Assembly (NCBI GenBank): GCA_019235715.1
Contig: JAFAKE010000081.1
Span: 26,332-90,331 of the forward strand
Direction: 5' to 3'
Origin: Vulcanimicrobiota bacterium
GTDB lineage: Bacteria; Vulcanimicrobiota; Vulcanimicrobiia; Eremiobacterales; Eremiobacteraceae
DNA: 64,000 nt
Below, piece by piece: positions 56,127 through 63,895 of this stretch. The notes below the pieces were generated by a model. It saw only the letters and a program-made list of their open reading frames with translations, did no database searches and was not told the origin of the DNA. The position numbers were made by a program, and so were the translations under genes. Positions within the stretch are counted from its first letter, which is position 1. Every line of letters begins with the position of its first letter.

Positions 56127-56158
56127 GGGGCGCGCCACAAAGGCGGCGCCCCTTCTTT
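56127..56158 (+). terminator. Intrinsic terminator after the lysine-rich mini-ORF
   Basis: GGGGCGC-GCC and GGC-G-GCGCCCC form a strong stem with loop ACAAA, followed by TTCTTT. It separates the short transcript from the next gene at 56178. Confidence 0.8.
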
Positions 56159-56177
56159 ACGCTAAGCGCATGCGCGC

Positions 56178-57359
56178 ATGACCGACAATCGCGACGGTTT
56201 TGATACGCGCGGCGTGCACGACGCGACGCCCCCGCAACCCGCGAACGCACCCGCACGCGCGCCGATCTACCAATCCGCCGGCTGGGTCTTCTCCGATCTT
56301 GCGCAGGTCGATGCGATCTACGAGCGGCGCACGCCCGGCGCGATCTACGGTTCCGACGGCAACCCTAATCTCATCGCGCTCGAGGCGCAGGTGGCTTCGC
56401 TCGAGGAGGCGCCCGCGGCACTGGCCACCTCGGCCGGCATGGCGGCATTCACGTCAGTTTTCGCGACGATGCTGCGCAGCGGCGATCGCATCGTCGCCGC
56501 ACGCGAATCGTACGGCAACACGCGCCGCCTCATCGGCGACTTCGCGCGTTTCGGCGTGCACGGCACGTTTGTCGACACGTGCGATCTCGCCGCGGTCGAG
56601 AATGCGCTCGCGCAAGGCGCGCGGCTGCTCGTCGCCGAGACGATCTCAAACCCGCGTTTGCGCGTCGCCGACATCCGTGCGCTCGCAGCCGCCGCGCACG
56701 ACAACGGCGCGCTGCTCATGATCGACAACACGTTCGCCTCGCCATATCATTGCCGGCCGCTCGCGCTCGGCGCGGACCTGGTCATGGAAAGCGGCACGAA
56801 GTTCTTGGGCGGCCACCACGACATCGTCATCGGAACGTTGGCGGGCGCGGATGAACTGCTGGAGCCCGTGCGCACGTTCGCCGTGCGCTCGGGGATGGTG
56901 CCGAGCGCCTTTGAGGCGTGGCTGACGGCGCGCTCGATCGAAACGCTCGGTGCGCGCATGGCGGCGAGCACGTCGAACGCGGCCGCGCTGGCCGGCTGGC
57001 TCGCGTCGCACCCGAAAATCGCGCGCGTCCACTATCCGGGATTGCCCGAGCACCCCGACCGCGACGTCGCGGCGCGCACGCTCGAGCGCGGATTTGGATC
57101 GATGGTCTCGTTCGAGCTTGACGGCGGCGTGCCGGCGGTCGATGCGCTGCTCTCCGGCCTGCGCCGCATCAGATTGATCTTGAGCTTGGGCGGCACGGAG
57201 ACGTCGCTGTCGCATCCGGCCAAGTCGTCGCATCGCGCGCTTTCGGCGCAAGAGCGCGCGGCACTGGAGTTGCACGATGGGTTCTTGCGCATGTCGGTTG
57301 GGATCGAAGATCTCGCGGATATCCAAGCTGACCTCGCGCACGGGCTCGAGCGGCTGTAG
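56178..57359 (+). CDS. Transsulfuration PLP enzyme (cystathionine gamma-synthase/beta-lyase family)
   Basis: Cys/Met-metabolism PLP family, 393 residues. YERRTPGAIYGSDGNPNLIALEAQVASLE near residue 55 (in pieces), SAGMAAFTSVFATML, IDNTFASPYHCRPLALGADLVMES with the PLP aspartate, and the Schiff-base lysine in SGTKFLGGHHD near 205. The C-terminal LSLGGTETSLSHPA is typical. The exact reaction (MetB, MetC, MetZ or lyase) cannot be settled by sight. ATG 56178 directly follows the mini-transcript terminator. Confidence 0.92.
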   Translation: MTDNRDGFDTRGVHDATPPQPANAPARAPIYQSAGWVFSDLAQVDAIYERRTPGAIYGSDGNPNLIALEAQVASLEEAPAALATSAGMAAFTSVFATMLRSGDRIVAARESYGNTRRLIGDFARFGVHGTFVDTCDLAAVENALAQGARLLVAETISNPRLRVADIRALAAAAHDNGALLMIDNTFASPYHCRPLALGADLVMESGTKFLGGHHDIVIGTLAGADELLEPVRTFAVRSGMVPSAFEAWLTARSIETLGARMAASTSNAAALAGWLASHPKIARVHYPGLPEHPDRDVAARTLERGFGSMVSFELDGGVPAVDALLSGLRRIRLILSLGGTETSLSHPAKSSHRALSAQERAALELHDGFLRMSVGIEDLADIQADLAHGLERL

Positions 57360-57379
57360 CCGCAAATCGACGCCGTTTG

Positions 57380-57419
57380 AAAAAATCACATAGGGGCGCG
57401 GCGGTTGAGCGCCCCTATG
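57380..57419 (-). terminator. Intrinsic terminator for the minus-strand peptide unit
   Basis: An 11-bp stem CATAGGGGCGC/GCGCCCCTATG with a 9-nt loop, followed on the minus strand by GTGATTTTTTC. It ends the unit whose last gene is the 46-residue peptide and may also insulate the convergent transsulfuration gene. Confidence 0.8.
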
Positions 57420-57430
57420 TCGGGGCCGCA

Positions 57431-57571
57431 TTAGAGTTTCGGGCCCCAGCCGCTGAAGATCGAGGTGTCGGGACCGCGGCGCACGCGAACCAGCGTGGAG
57501 CGGCCTTCGAGCAGTACGTTTTCTTGGTCTTCCTCGTCGTGCGGTACATAGTCGTTTTTCTTGCTGTCCAT
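57431..57571 (-). CDS. 46-residue peptide, paralogue of the peptide at 58748-58885
   Basis: Small ORF starting M-D-S-K-K-N-D-Y and ending T-S-I-F-S-G-W-G-P-K-L. It is acidic in the middle (HDEEDQEN) and basic toward the end (LVRVRRG). The start shared with its paralogue is M-D-[ST]-[KR]-[KR]-N and the shared end is L-V-R ... T-S-[IV]-F-[SG]-G-W-G-x-[KR]-[LI]. A purine-rich AAAGGA lies 12 nt upstream and a strong terminator follows. The layout of a variable leader and conserved aromatic/Gly tail resembles a RiPP precursor or signalling peptide. No modifying enzyme is nearby, so function is open. Confidence 0.6.
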   Translation of the reverse strand: MDSKKNDYVPHDEEDQENVLLEGRSTLVRVRRGPDTSIFSGWGPKL

Positions 57572-57733
57572 GATCGATTCGCATCCTTTCTCACTTGTGA
57601 GGGGGCGAAGCTTGCTGTCGTCGCTTCGCTACGGTCCCATCGTACGTGAGGAGAGGGATATGCCGAATCGGTACAACCACGGGGCCTTCTGCCACCGCGG
57701 TACGGAAAGTCCAGATTCCGCCTGGGCTTGGGC
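57572..57733 (-). other. Intergenic leader between metallophosphoesterase and the 46-residue peptide
   Basis: About 160 bp without a recognisable gene. It contains weak inverted repeats around CGTAGCGAAGCGACGACAG and a purine-rich AGTGAGAAAGGA close to the peptide start. No consensus promoter is evident, so the peptide is probably transcribed from the promoter at 58930-58958. Confidence 0.4.
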
Positions 57734-58678
57734 CTAGCCGTGGCAGCCCTGGCTGCCGGCGTCCGTGAACGTCGAGCCGGGCTCGGCGATGAAGCGCCAG
57801 TCAAACCCGTGGGGGTGCAACGTCAGAGCGAGCACGCCAAATGCGGTCGCATTGGTGGCCTTGCTGTTGGGCTGGACCTGGGCGAAATGGTAGTGGCTGC
57901 GCCCACCTGTCCCGACGACAAACTCCGTGATGCCCTTGGCGTCTGCCATGGCGTCCGGCGTCTGCGGCGCGAAGCGTTCGTACTCGTGATCGTGACCGTT
58001 GAGCACCACGTCAGCATGGGCCGCGTAGAGCGCGCGCCAGAACGCATCGTACGCCGGATCGTTGCCGTGAACAGCGCCAGACGAGAAGCGCGGCTGGTGC
58101 CAGTATGCGAGCGTGCACGCCGCCCGGTGCGCCGCCAGATCTTTGACGAGCCAGGCGGTTTGGGGCGAGTCGGCGGCACAGCCGCCGACGGCCTTACAGT
58201 TGCCGTTGAGCGAGATCAGGTGCCAACCGCCCAACTCGAAGCTGTAGTAGCCCTTGGCCGGGTCGCCCGCCGACGCTCCGAAATATCCATAGTATCCGGC
58301 CGCGCCCGGCGTGTGGTACTCGTGGTTGCCGGGCGCGGGGTGCGTGATGTCCTTAAAGGCGCCCCACGATTTGTCGTATCCGGCTTGGAATTGGTCGAGG
58401 CGTCCATCCGCATACTGTTCGTCGCCGAGCGCAAGTACGGCGGCGGGACGCAGCGCCTTGATGAGCGCCGCTGTCGCCGCCATGTGGCAGACCTCGGTGC
58501 CGCGTTCGTCCGGATCGGGCGTCGCGGCGGTCGGCAGAAGGTCGCAGGCGATGTCACCCGCGGCCGCGATCACCGGGTCGGCTGCCGCAGCGGCCACGGG
58601 CGGAGTGCCGGCCCGCAGCAACAGTACGGAGAAAGCAAACGCACCGAGCGCTGCCACTTTCCACGATGCGTGTTTCAT
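57734..58678 (-). CDS. Secreted calcineurin-like metallophosphoesterase
   Basis: A 314-residue exported phosphoesterase from ATG 58678 with a signal peptide (KVAALGAFAFSVLLLRAG ... VAAAAA-D). The dimetal site is readable: AAAGDIACD, ALGDEQYADG, PGNHEYH, LAYWHQPRFS and LNGHDHEYERF. This is the purple-acid-phosphatase/alkaline-phosphatase-D-like order D-x-H-like, GDxx, GNHE, H, GHxH. It lies between the two small paralogous peptides on the same strand, which suggests a functional unit. Substrate unknown. Confidence 0.88.
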   Translation of the reverse strand: MKHASWKVAALGAFAFSVLLLRAGTPPVAAAAADPVIAAAGDIACDLLPTAATPDPDERGTEVCHMAATAALIKALRPAAVLALGDEQYADGRLDQFQAGYDKSWGAFKDITHPAPGNHEYHTPGAAGYYGYFGASAGDPAKGYYSFELGGWHLISLNGNCKAVGGCAADSPQTAWLVKDLAAHRAACTLAYWHQPRFSSGAVHGNDPAYDAFWRALYAAHADVVLNGHDHEYERFAPQTPDAMADAKGITEFVVGTGGRSHYHFAQVQPNSKATNATAFGVLALTLHPHGFDWRFIAEPGSTFTDAGSQGCHG

Positions 58679-58747
58679 GGTCTTGCGCTTGGTGCGCTTT
58701 GTCTGCGTGGTCCTCCCCACGCGCGGTTAACAGCTGTTAACCTTCGG

Positions 58748-58885
58748 TCAGATCCTGACGCCCCAGCCGCCGAACACGGACGTGAAGAATCCGTTTGGGC
58801 TGCGCACCAGCTCGGTGCGCGTGGTCGGCAGCTCGTAGTCGCCGTGAGCCAGGCCGATCAGGTTTGTGTTGCGACGCGTATCCAT
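58748..58885 (-). CDS. 45-residue peptide, paralogue of the peptide at 57431-57571
   Basis: Small ORF starting M-D-T-R-R-N and ending T-S-V-F-G-G-W-G-V-R-I. A GGAAG ribosome site lies 4 nt before the ATG. The C-terminal eleven residues match its paralogue at seven positions, and R-T-x-L-V-R also aligns. It is the first gene behind a near-perfect promoter and precedes the secreted metallophosphoesterase by 69 bp. It has no signal peptide, no cysteine and no membrane segment. Possible roles: RiPP-like precursor, or small regulator of the phosphoesterase. Confidence 0.65.
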   Translation of the reverse strand: MDTRRNTNLIGLAHGDYELPTTRTELVRSPNGFFTSVFGGWGVRI

Positions 58886-58929
58886 GGTGCTTCCAGCCTT
58901 TCCGTGTACGTTCGTCTTTTCTCAACCAC

Positions 58930-58958
58930 ATAATACTACGGTTAGAGTAACCTGTCAA
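58930..58958 (-). promoter_or_regulatory. Consensus promoter with palindromic operator in the spacer
   Basis: On the minus strand TTGACA (58958-58953) and TATTAT (58935-58930) are exactly 17 bp apart. The spacer holds the inverted repeat GGTTA-CTC-TAACC (58952-58940), filling most of it. A repressor bound there would block RNA polymerase, or a MerR-like factor could activate by distortion. Predicted start near 58923, 38 nt before the peptide ATG. The surrounding 120 bp are much more AT-rich than the rest of the window. Confidence 0.75.
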
Positions 58959-59006
58959 TTATCTTAGAAAGTTATCCTTTCAGAATAATTTCACGGGACA
59001 GAGCCC

Positions 59007-59036
59007 TTGCATAGTAACCACCGAAGTGTCTATAAT
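59007..59036 (+). promoter_or_regulatory. Promoter of the CGNR regulator, predicting a leaderless mRNA
   Basis: TTGCAT (59007-59012) and TATAAT (59031-59036) are 18 bp apart. The expected start, about 7 bp after the -10 box, coincides with the ATG at 59043, and no ribosome site is present. Confidence 0.65.
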
Positions 59037-59042
59037 GTCGCC

Positions 59043-59687
59043 ATGATTGCGAGGGAAAAGCTCGCCTCCCACCTCGGCAGCAAGCCCGCCCCGGGCGACC
59101 TTGCGCTCGTCCAAGCCTTTATCAACACCTGGGTATTCGACGCCACGAAAGACCTGATCCAGACACGAGACGGACTGCGCACCTGGCTTTCCGATCTCGA
59201 GCTCCTCGATCCCAATGCGTCAGTGACTGATTGCGACGTCGAGCAGGCTCGCGCCGTACGCGAAGCGCTGCGCAGCCTTACGTTTACCAACAACGGCGGC
59301 CCGGACGATCCAAACGCGCGCGATACGCTCAATCGCGCCGCGCGCAGCGCACAATTCGCGATCGGATTTCAGAGCGGGGGCCGGGCGGGCATCGAACCGC
59401 GCGCGCCCGGCGTCGACGGCGCGTTAGGCAAGATCCTCGTCATCGCGCTGGATGCGATGGCCGACGGCATATGGCAGCGGCTCAAGGCGTGCCCAGCCGA
59501 CGACTGCCGTTGGGCTTTCTTCGACGAGACGAAGAACCGCTCGGGCACGTGGTGCGCGATGCGCGTGTGCGGCAATCGCACGAAGGCGCGGGCGTACCGG
59601 CGGCGCCACACGCACGCGGGCGCAGCCGCCGAAGTCTATTCCCAACCGAAGCGGACGTCCAGGGATTCGGCCGAGCCGAACCCCTGA
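59043..59687 (+). CDS. CGNR zinc-finger (ABATE-domain) regulator
   Basis: A 214-residue protein: N-terminal ABATE-type helical domain (ALVQAFINTWVFDATKDLIQTRDGLRTWL, in pieces; VREALRSL) and a C-terminal CGNR zinc finger, LKACPADDCRWAFFDE ... WCAMRVCGNRTKARAYRRRH, with the four cysteines and the C-G-N-R motif. CGNR proteins are presumed stress-response transcription regulators. It is divergent from the peptide/phosphoesterase unit and shares an AT-rich 157-bp region with it, so it may bind the palindrome there. Tail (KRTSRDSAEPNP) is unstructured. Confidence 0.88.
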   Translation: MIAREKLASHLGSKPAPGDLALVQAFINTWVFDATKDLIQTRDGLRTWLSDLELLDPNASVTDCDVEQARAVREALRSLTFTNNGGPDDPNARDTLNRAARSAQFAIGFQSGGRAGIEPRAPGVDGALGKILVIALDAMADGIWQRLKACPADDCRWAFFDETKNRSGTWCAMRVCGNRTKARAYRRRHTHAGAAAEVYSQPKRTSRDSAEPNP

Positions 59688-59701
59688 AGGCCCGGTGCGA
59701 T

Positions 59702-60007
59702 CTAGACGGTGCCGATCGGCGTCCTGCCGATGGGCCCGCGCAGCGCGCGCACTTCGCGTTCGATCGGCCATTCGGTGAACGCAAAGATCAGTAGGATGAC
59801 GAGGTTGACGAGCGGCACGAGCATGAGCAGGCTGTATGCGCCTGGGTATCCCGCCTTGCTCGCGATGCGCCAGTAGATGACGATCGTGACGACGACGACG
59901 ATGATAAGGAAGATACCGTAGGCGGCCAGGAACGCGCCAAGGGCGGCTCCGCTCGGAGCCGAGTTCTCGTTCTGAAACAATAAGGCTAGCGGCGCAGAGA
60001 AATGCAT
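59702..60007 (-). CDS. Small two-helix membrane protein, hypothetical
   Basis: A 101-residue protein with two membrane segments (YGIFLIIVVVVTIVIYWRIA and SLLMLVPLVNLVILLIFAFTEW) joined by KAGYPGAY, a pattern common in small DUF5684/DUF805-like bacterial membrane proteins. A strong AGGAGG precedes the ATG at 60007. Function unknown; converges with the CGNR gene. Confidence 0.75.
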   Translation of the reverse strand: MHFSAPLALLFQNENSAPSGAALGAFLAAYGIFLIIVVVVTIVIYWRIASKAGYPGAYSLLMLVPLVNLVILLIFAFTEWPIEREVRALRGPIGRTPIGTV

Positions 60008-60069
60008 GAGTCTCCCCTCCTAAGGGCTCGGCTTCACGGCGTTCGCGTGCGCGGCCTCTCGCGCGCGGA

Positions 60070-61197
60070 TCAGTACGGCGTGCACAGCGGATCGCCGATG
60101 ACGATCTCTTTCCACACGATTTCCGAAAGGCCGGCCCAGAAGGACTCGCCGAGGGTGCGTCCGTCGGTATACGCGGCAAACACGCTCGGCGGATCGGGAA
60201 TCGCGTTGAGATAGGGTTCGGTGACGTCGCCATGCACGCCGGTGACGCCTTGATGGATGAGGTCGGCGATCTGGCTTTGCCCGCCGCCTGGCGTGCGGAT
60301 GTTGCTCGCCGACGTGCTCACGGCTGTTTCCGCGATGCCTCCGGGGACGAACGTCAGCGCGTGGTATACGGCTGCGGAATAGTGTGCGTCGTTGCTGCCC
60401 CAGCTGACGTAGCCGATGAGCGGTTTTGCCGGCGCGACGAACGCGATCGTGTTGTCGATCTCGGCATCGAAGCCTTTGGCGGCGAGCTGCGACTGCGCCG
60501 TCTGCATCGCGGTGTTGAACACGGTGTAGCCGTCGCCTTTGGTCGGGTCGACGTCGAAGAAGAATTCACCGTTCGGTTTCGTGCCGTCGCACTTCAGGCC
60601 GTTTGTGATAAGGCCGTTGACGTCGGCGACGGAGCGTCCATCCAAGCGCGTGACCAGCACCATGTGGTACGTGTCCGACGAAAATGCGCTCGTCGAACCG
60701 TAATAGGGATTGAACAGGCTGCCCGCTGCCGGAAATGCGCCGGTCGCTTGCGACATGATGCCGTCGACGCTATAGCCCGAGAACGTGCCGCTGTTCACGA
60801 GATACGGCACGCCGTACATCATCACGACGAAATCGATCCGGCTGCCGGCTCCGTGCAGCGTCTGAATCGCGCTCGCCACCGGTGCGTACACCGTGCTCTG
60901 CAGGCTTGGTTGCGAGATGGCGAAGACCGTCGGATCGCTGTTGAGCGGCAAGGCGACAAGATTGGCGGCCGGGATGTGGCGGCCGCTCATGTAGCTCTGC
61001 GCGAGTTGCATGCTGTCGCTGATCGCGCTGTTGGCGACCACGAGCACGTGGACGTTCGGCGTCGGCGTCGCAGCGGGTGTCGGCGTCGGTCCCGGAACGC
61101 CGGGCACGCCCTTCCCACCGCCCGCGCAGCCGGCGAGGACGATCGCCGCTATCGCCCAAGCCAAGCTGCGCGGGTGTGCGCTGCGCGGGCCGATCAA
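60070..61197 (-). CDS. TIGR03790-family lipoprotein
   Basis: A 375-residue exported lipoprotein: lipobox IVLAGCAGG near residue 24, a Pro/Thr linker (GPTPTPAATPTP), then the TIGR03790 pattern VLVVANSAISDSMQLAQSYMSGRHIPAANLVALPL (in pieces), FVVMMYGVPYLV, and GYVSWGSNDAHY. Function of the family is unknown. It overlaps the metalloprotease gene upstream by 4 bp, so the two are probably made together and act outside the inner membrane. Confidence 0.83.
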   Translation of the reverse strand: MIGPRSAHPRSLAWAIAAIVLAGCAGGGKGVPGVPGPTPTPAATPTPNVHVLVVANSAISDSMQLAQSYMSGRHIPAANLVALPLNSDPTVFAISQPSLQSTVYAPVASAIQTLHGAGSRIDFVVMMYGVPYLVNSGTFSGYSVDGIMSQATGAFPAAGSLFNPYYGSTSAFSSDTYHMVLVTRLDGRSVADVNGLITNGLKCDGTKPNGEFFFDVDPTKGDGYTVFNTAMQTAQSQLAAKGFDAEIDNTIAFVAPAKPLIGYVSWGSNDAHYSAAVYHALTFVPGGIAETAVSTSASNIRTPGGGQSQIADLIHQGVTGVHGDVTEPYLNAIPDPPSVFAAYTDGRTLGESFWAGLSEIVWKEIVIGDPLCTPY

Positions 61198-63785
61198 GTG
61201 TTCGGGACCGTGCGTCCTTGCAGCGCGAGCGAGACCTTGTTCTGGAGATTCTCCAGGTGCGCGCGCGAGATCTCATCGAGCGAACCGGAGGTGAGCGCAG
61301 AGCGCAGCGTGCCCGATAGGCTGACGAGCTTTTCGCGCGCGAGCGCTTGCGCGTCGCTCGGTGTGCCCTTGGCCGGCGTGAGCGCCATCTTGATCAGCAT
61401 GTTCGTGTAGCTCGCCTGCAGATTGCGCGCGGTCAACGGCACGCTGCTCAGGTTCGAATGGCGCAGATCGCCGTACACGCTGTCCTGCGTCCAGTTGAAC
61501 AGATCGGCGATCGTCATCGTGCTGCCGGGCTTGGCGCGTACGACGATCTCGTCGATGCGTTGCAGGCGCAGCGGCTGGTACAGCATGTTCAAGATGCGGT
61601 TCTGCAGGCCGCCGATGATCTCGACGATCGGCACGTCGTGCCGGTCGGGAGGAGCGTACGCCCACGAGCCGCCGTCCAGCGGCGACCACTCCTGATACGT
61701 CATGCGGTTCAAGATGTCGGGCGGCAGCTTGTTGGCCGTCGCCGAGAACACGTACTGGTTGAGATTCTGCCACGCGCGCCATTGCGTGGCGCGGCTCACC
61801 GGCGTCAGCGGTAACGGTGCGTTCTGATCGCCGGGGCGCGCGCGCGACAGATACTCGCCGCCGATGTAGTGCTCGAAGACCAAGCCGCAGCGGTTGTATT
61901 CGCGCAAGATGAACGCGAAAGCATCGCGCTCCTCTTCGTACGGGTGCTGCGTGCGCGGATAGCGTTCGTTGAGCTTGGTCAGCAGGCTGTGGGCGAGATC
62001 CATGCGCTGGTCGCACCATGAGATGTTGTCCGAGGTGAGATCGAATTGCACGACGCGCGGATCGATCGCGTGCGCGTCGAACCACGAGACGTCTTCATCC
62101 GATGCGAAGCGGTACCATGGATTGGTCGATTCTGCGAGCCAGCGGTGCAGCGTCGGCAGCTCGTCGTCGGGCGTGCGCGCACCCGGCACCGGCGCATACG
62201 CCCAGTGGATGGCATAGTAATCGTACGGCCCGATCGTCGTCTGGAACAGCGCGCCGTGCGACTGTCCCTTCGGCCAGAAGTTGATGGGGTTGTAATCCAT
62301 CACCGATGCCGAGAAGCCGTGTTTGGCGGTGAACGACGCGTCTTTGGTCTGCGCCGCGCTGAAGGCTTCCGACGCCATGAAGTTGTGCTCCATGCCCATG
62401 TCGTGGCCGACTTCGTGCAGCGTGCCGTCGATCAAGAAGTCGTCGATGTACGACTGCGGCACCTCGCCGCCCGGCCAATCGCCCGTCAGCTTCATCGCGG
62501 CAGCGACGAACGCGGCGTCGTTATGTTTTTCGGCGCCGTACATGAGCTCTTGTGCGGCGAACTTGGTGCGTCCACGCGTGGCGTCGATGAAGAACGGGTA
62601 CGCGAGGTCGCCGAAGTTGACGTAGTCCGCGTCGAACACAACGCCGGTGCGGAACTCTTGGCCCGTGCGCGGATCCCAGTAGAACTGCGCCTCCAAGAAC
62701 CCGCCGGCGTTCGAGTCGGTCAGCCAGCGCAGGACGCTGTAGCGCACGTCGTCGGCATCCCAATTCGCATCATTGGGCTGGTCTTTCACCTGCACGGCGT
62801 CGCTGATGCCCAGCGGGATGAACGCCTTATTCCATTCGAGCACCGCGCGGCGGATCGCGCTGCGGTACCGTTCTGGGATCGTGTTGGACATGTAGAACAC
62901 CATCGGGTGCTTGGCCGGCGACATCGCCGCATTCGGATCGGTCTTCTGCATGTTCCAGCGCAAGATGTAGCGCTGCTGGCGGTTGAGCAAGCGGTCGGAG
63001 CCGAAGTTCAAGCGCACGTTGTCGAAGAAGCCGATGCGGTCGTCGGCATAGCGCGGCATATAGTCGCCGTCGGCGGGCGGCTCGATGAAGTTGTAGTCGA
63101 TGCGGAACTCGATCGCGCGTGGATCGGGCACGTTGTCGATGATCGATGCGTCGTCGGTCACCCATGTCTGGCGCACGTCGACCAGCGTATTGTCGGGGAA
63201 CGACTTCGTCGGTCCATAATACGAACGGTCGGCGTCGAGCCGGTAGAGCTTGCCTGGATCTGGATTGCCGAGCGCGGCCTTAAGCGTGTCCGCGAAGTCG
63301 ATGACGTCGCCGAGCAGCGGCGTTACTTCGATGAGCACGTCGCCGGTCGCCGCGTCGGTCGCGGCGACCTTGGTGACGCCGACGACGGACTTCGCCACCT
63401 GATCGTTGATGGCGTTCATGTCGGGCGAATTGGCCGGCGCGGTGAAGAACTCGTTCGGGAACAAGATCGCGATCTTGTCATCCTGGCGCACGAAGCGCAC
63501 GATGTGCGGCGCGAAATAGTCGCCGGCGCCCGCGGTGATGAAATAGCCGCCTAATCCGTTGCCGGGAACCGCGCTCAAAATGAAATCGTGATTGAGCTGC
63601 GTGGGCGTGAGCTCGAAATAGACTTTGCCTGACTTGCGCCACACCGTGATCAGCCCTTTTTGAGGCGTCAACCCATCGGTGAATTTGGAAAGCACCGCGG
63701 GCGCGTCGTCGTCGGCCTGCACGCGCGCGGTCAGCGCACAACAAGCGACGAGCAGCATGAACGCCGCGAACAACAAGCGCTTCAT
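61194..63785 (-). CDS. Secreted zinc-dependent metalloprotease (DUF5117/DUF4953 type)
   Basis: An 863-residue exported metzincin-like protease. Signal peptide (KRLLFAAFMLLVACCALTARVQA), a large N-terminal beta domain (about residues 35-280), then the catalytic domain with the extended zinc motif LHEVGHDMGMEHNF (H-E-x-x-H-x-x-x-x-x-H) near residue 470 and the Met-turn SVMDYNP about 40 residues later. The C-terminal ~250 residues are helical. Family members are widespread in secreting bacteria; substrates unknown. First gene of a two-gene unit. Confidence 0.9.
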   Translation of the reverse strand: MKRLLFAAFMLLVACCALTARVQADDDAPAVLSKFTDGLTPQKGLITVWRKSGKVYFELTPTQLNHDFILSAVPGNGLGGYFITAGAGDYFAPHIVRFVRQDDKIAILFPNEFFTAPANSPDMNAINDQVAKSVVGVTKVAATDAATGDVLIEVTPLLGDVIDFADTLKAALGNPDPGKLYRLDADRSYYGPTKSFPDNTLVDVRQTWVTDDASIIDNVPDPRAIEFRIDYNFIEPPADGDYMPRYADDRIGFFDNVRLNFGSDRLLNRQQRYILRWNMQKTDPNAAMSPAKHPMVFYMSNTIPERYRSAIRRAVLEWNKAFIPLGISDAVQVKDQPNDANWDADDVRYSVLRWLTDSNAGGFLEAQFYWDPRTGQEFRTGVVFDADYVNFGDLAYPFFIDATRGRTKFAAQELMYGAEKHNDAAFVAAAMKLTGDWPGGEVPQSYIDDFLIDGTLHEVGHDMGMEHNFMASEAFSAAQTKDASFTAKHGFSASVMDYNPINFWPKGQSHGALFQTTIGPYDYYAIHWAYAPVPGARTPDDELPTLHRWLAESTNPWYRFASDEDVSWFDAHAIDPRVVQFDLTSDNISWCDQRMDLAHSLLTKLNERYPRTQHPYEEERDAFAFILREYNRCGLVFEHYIGGEYLSRARPGDQNAPLPLTPVSRATQWRAWQNLNQYVFSATANKLPPDILNRMTYQEWSPLDGGSWAYAPPDRHDVPIVEIIGGLQNRILNMLYQPLRLQRIDEIVVRAKPGSTMTIADLFNWTQDSVYGDLRHSNLSSVPLTARNLQASYTNMLIKMALTPAKGTPSDAQALAREKLVSLSGTLRSALTSGSLDEISRAHLENLQNKVSLALQGRTVPNT

Positions 63786-63895
63786 TGAGGATGAGGCCTT
63801 TCGTGAGGAAGGAACGCCGCTGGTGCGATGGTTTGCGCGAGCACGGCGCGCGCCCCTACCGCGTGCGCCTGAATGTGCTCTGAAAAGAGGGATTT

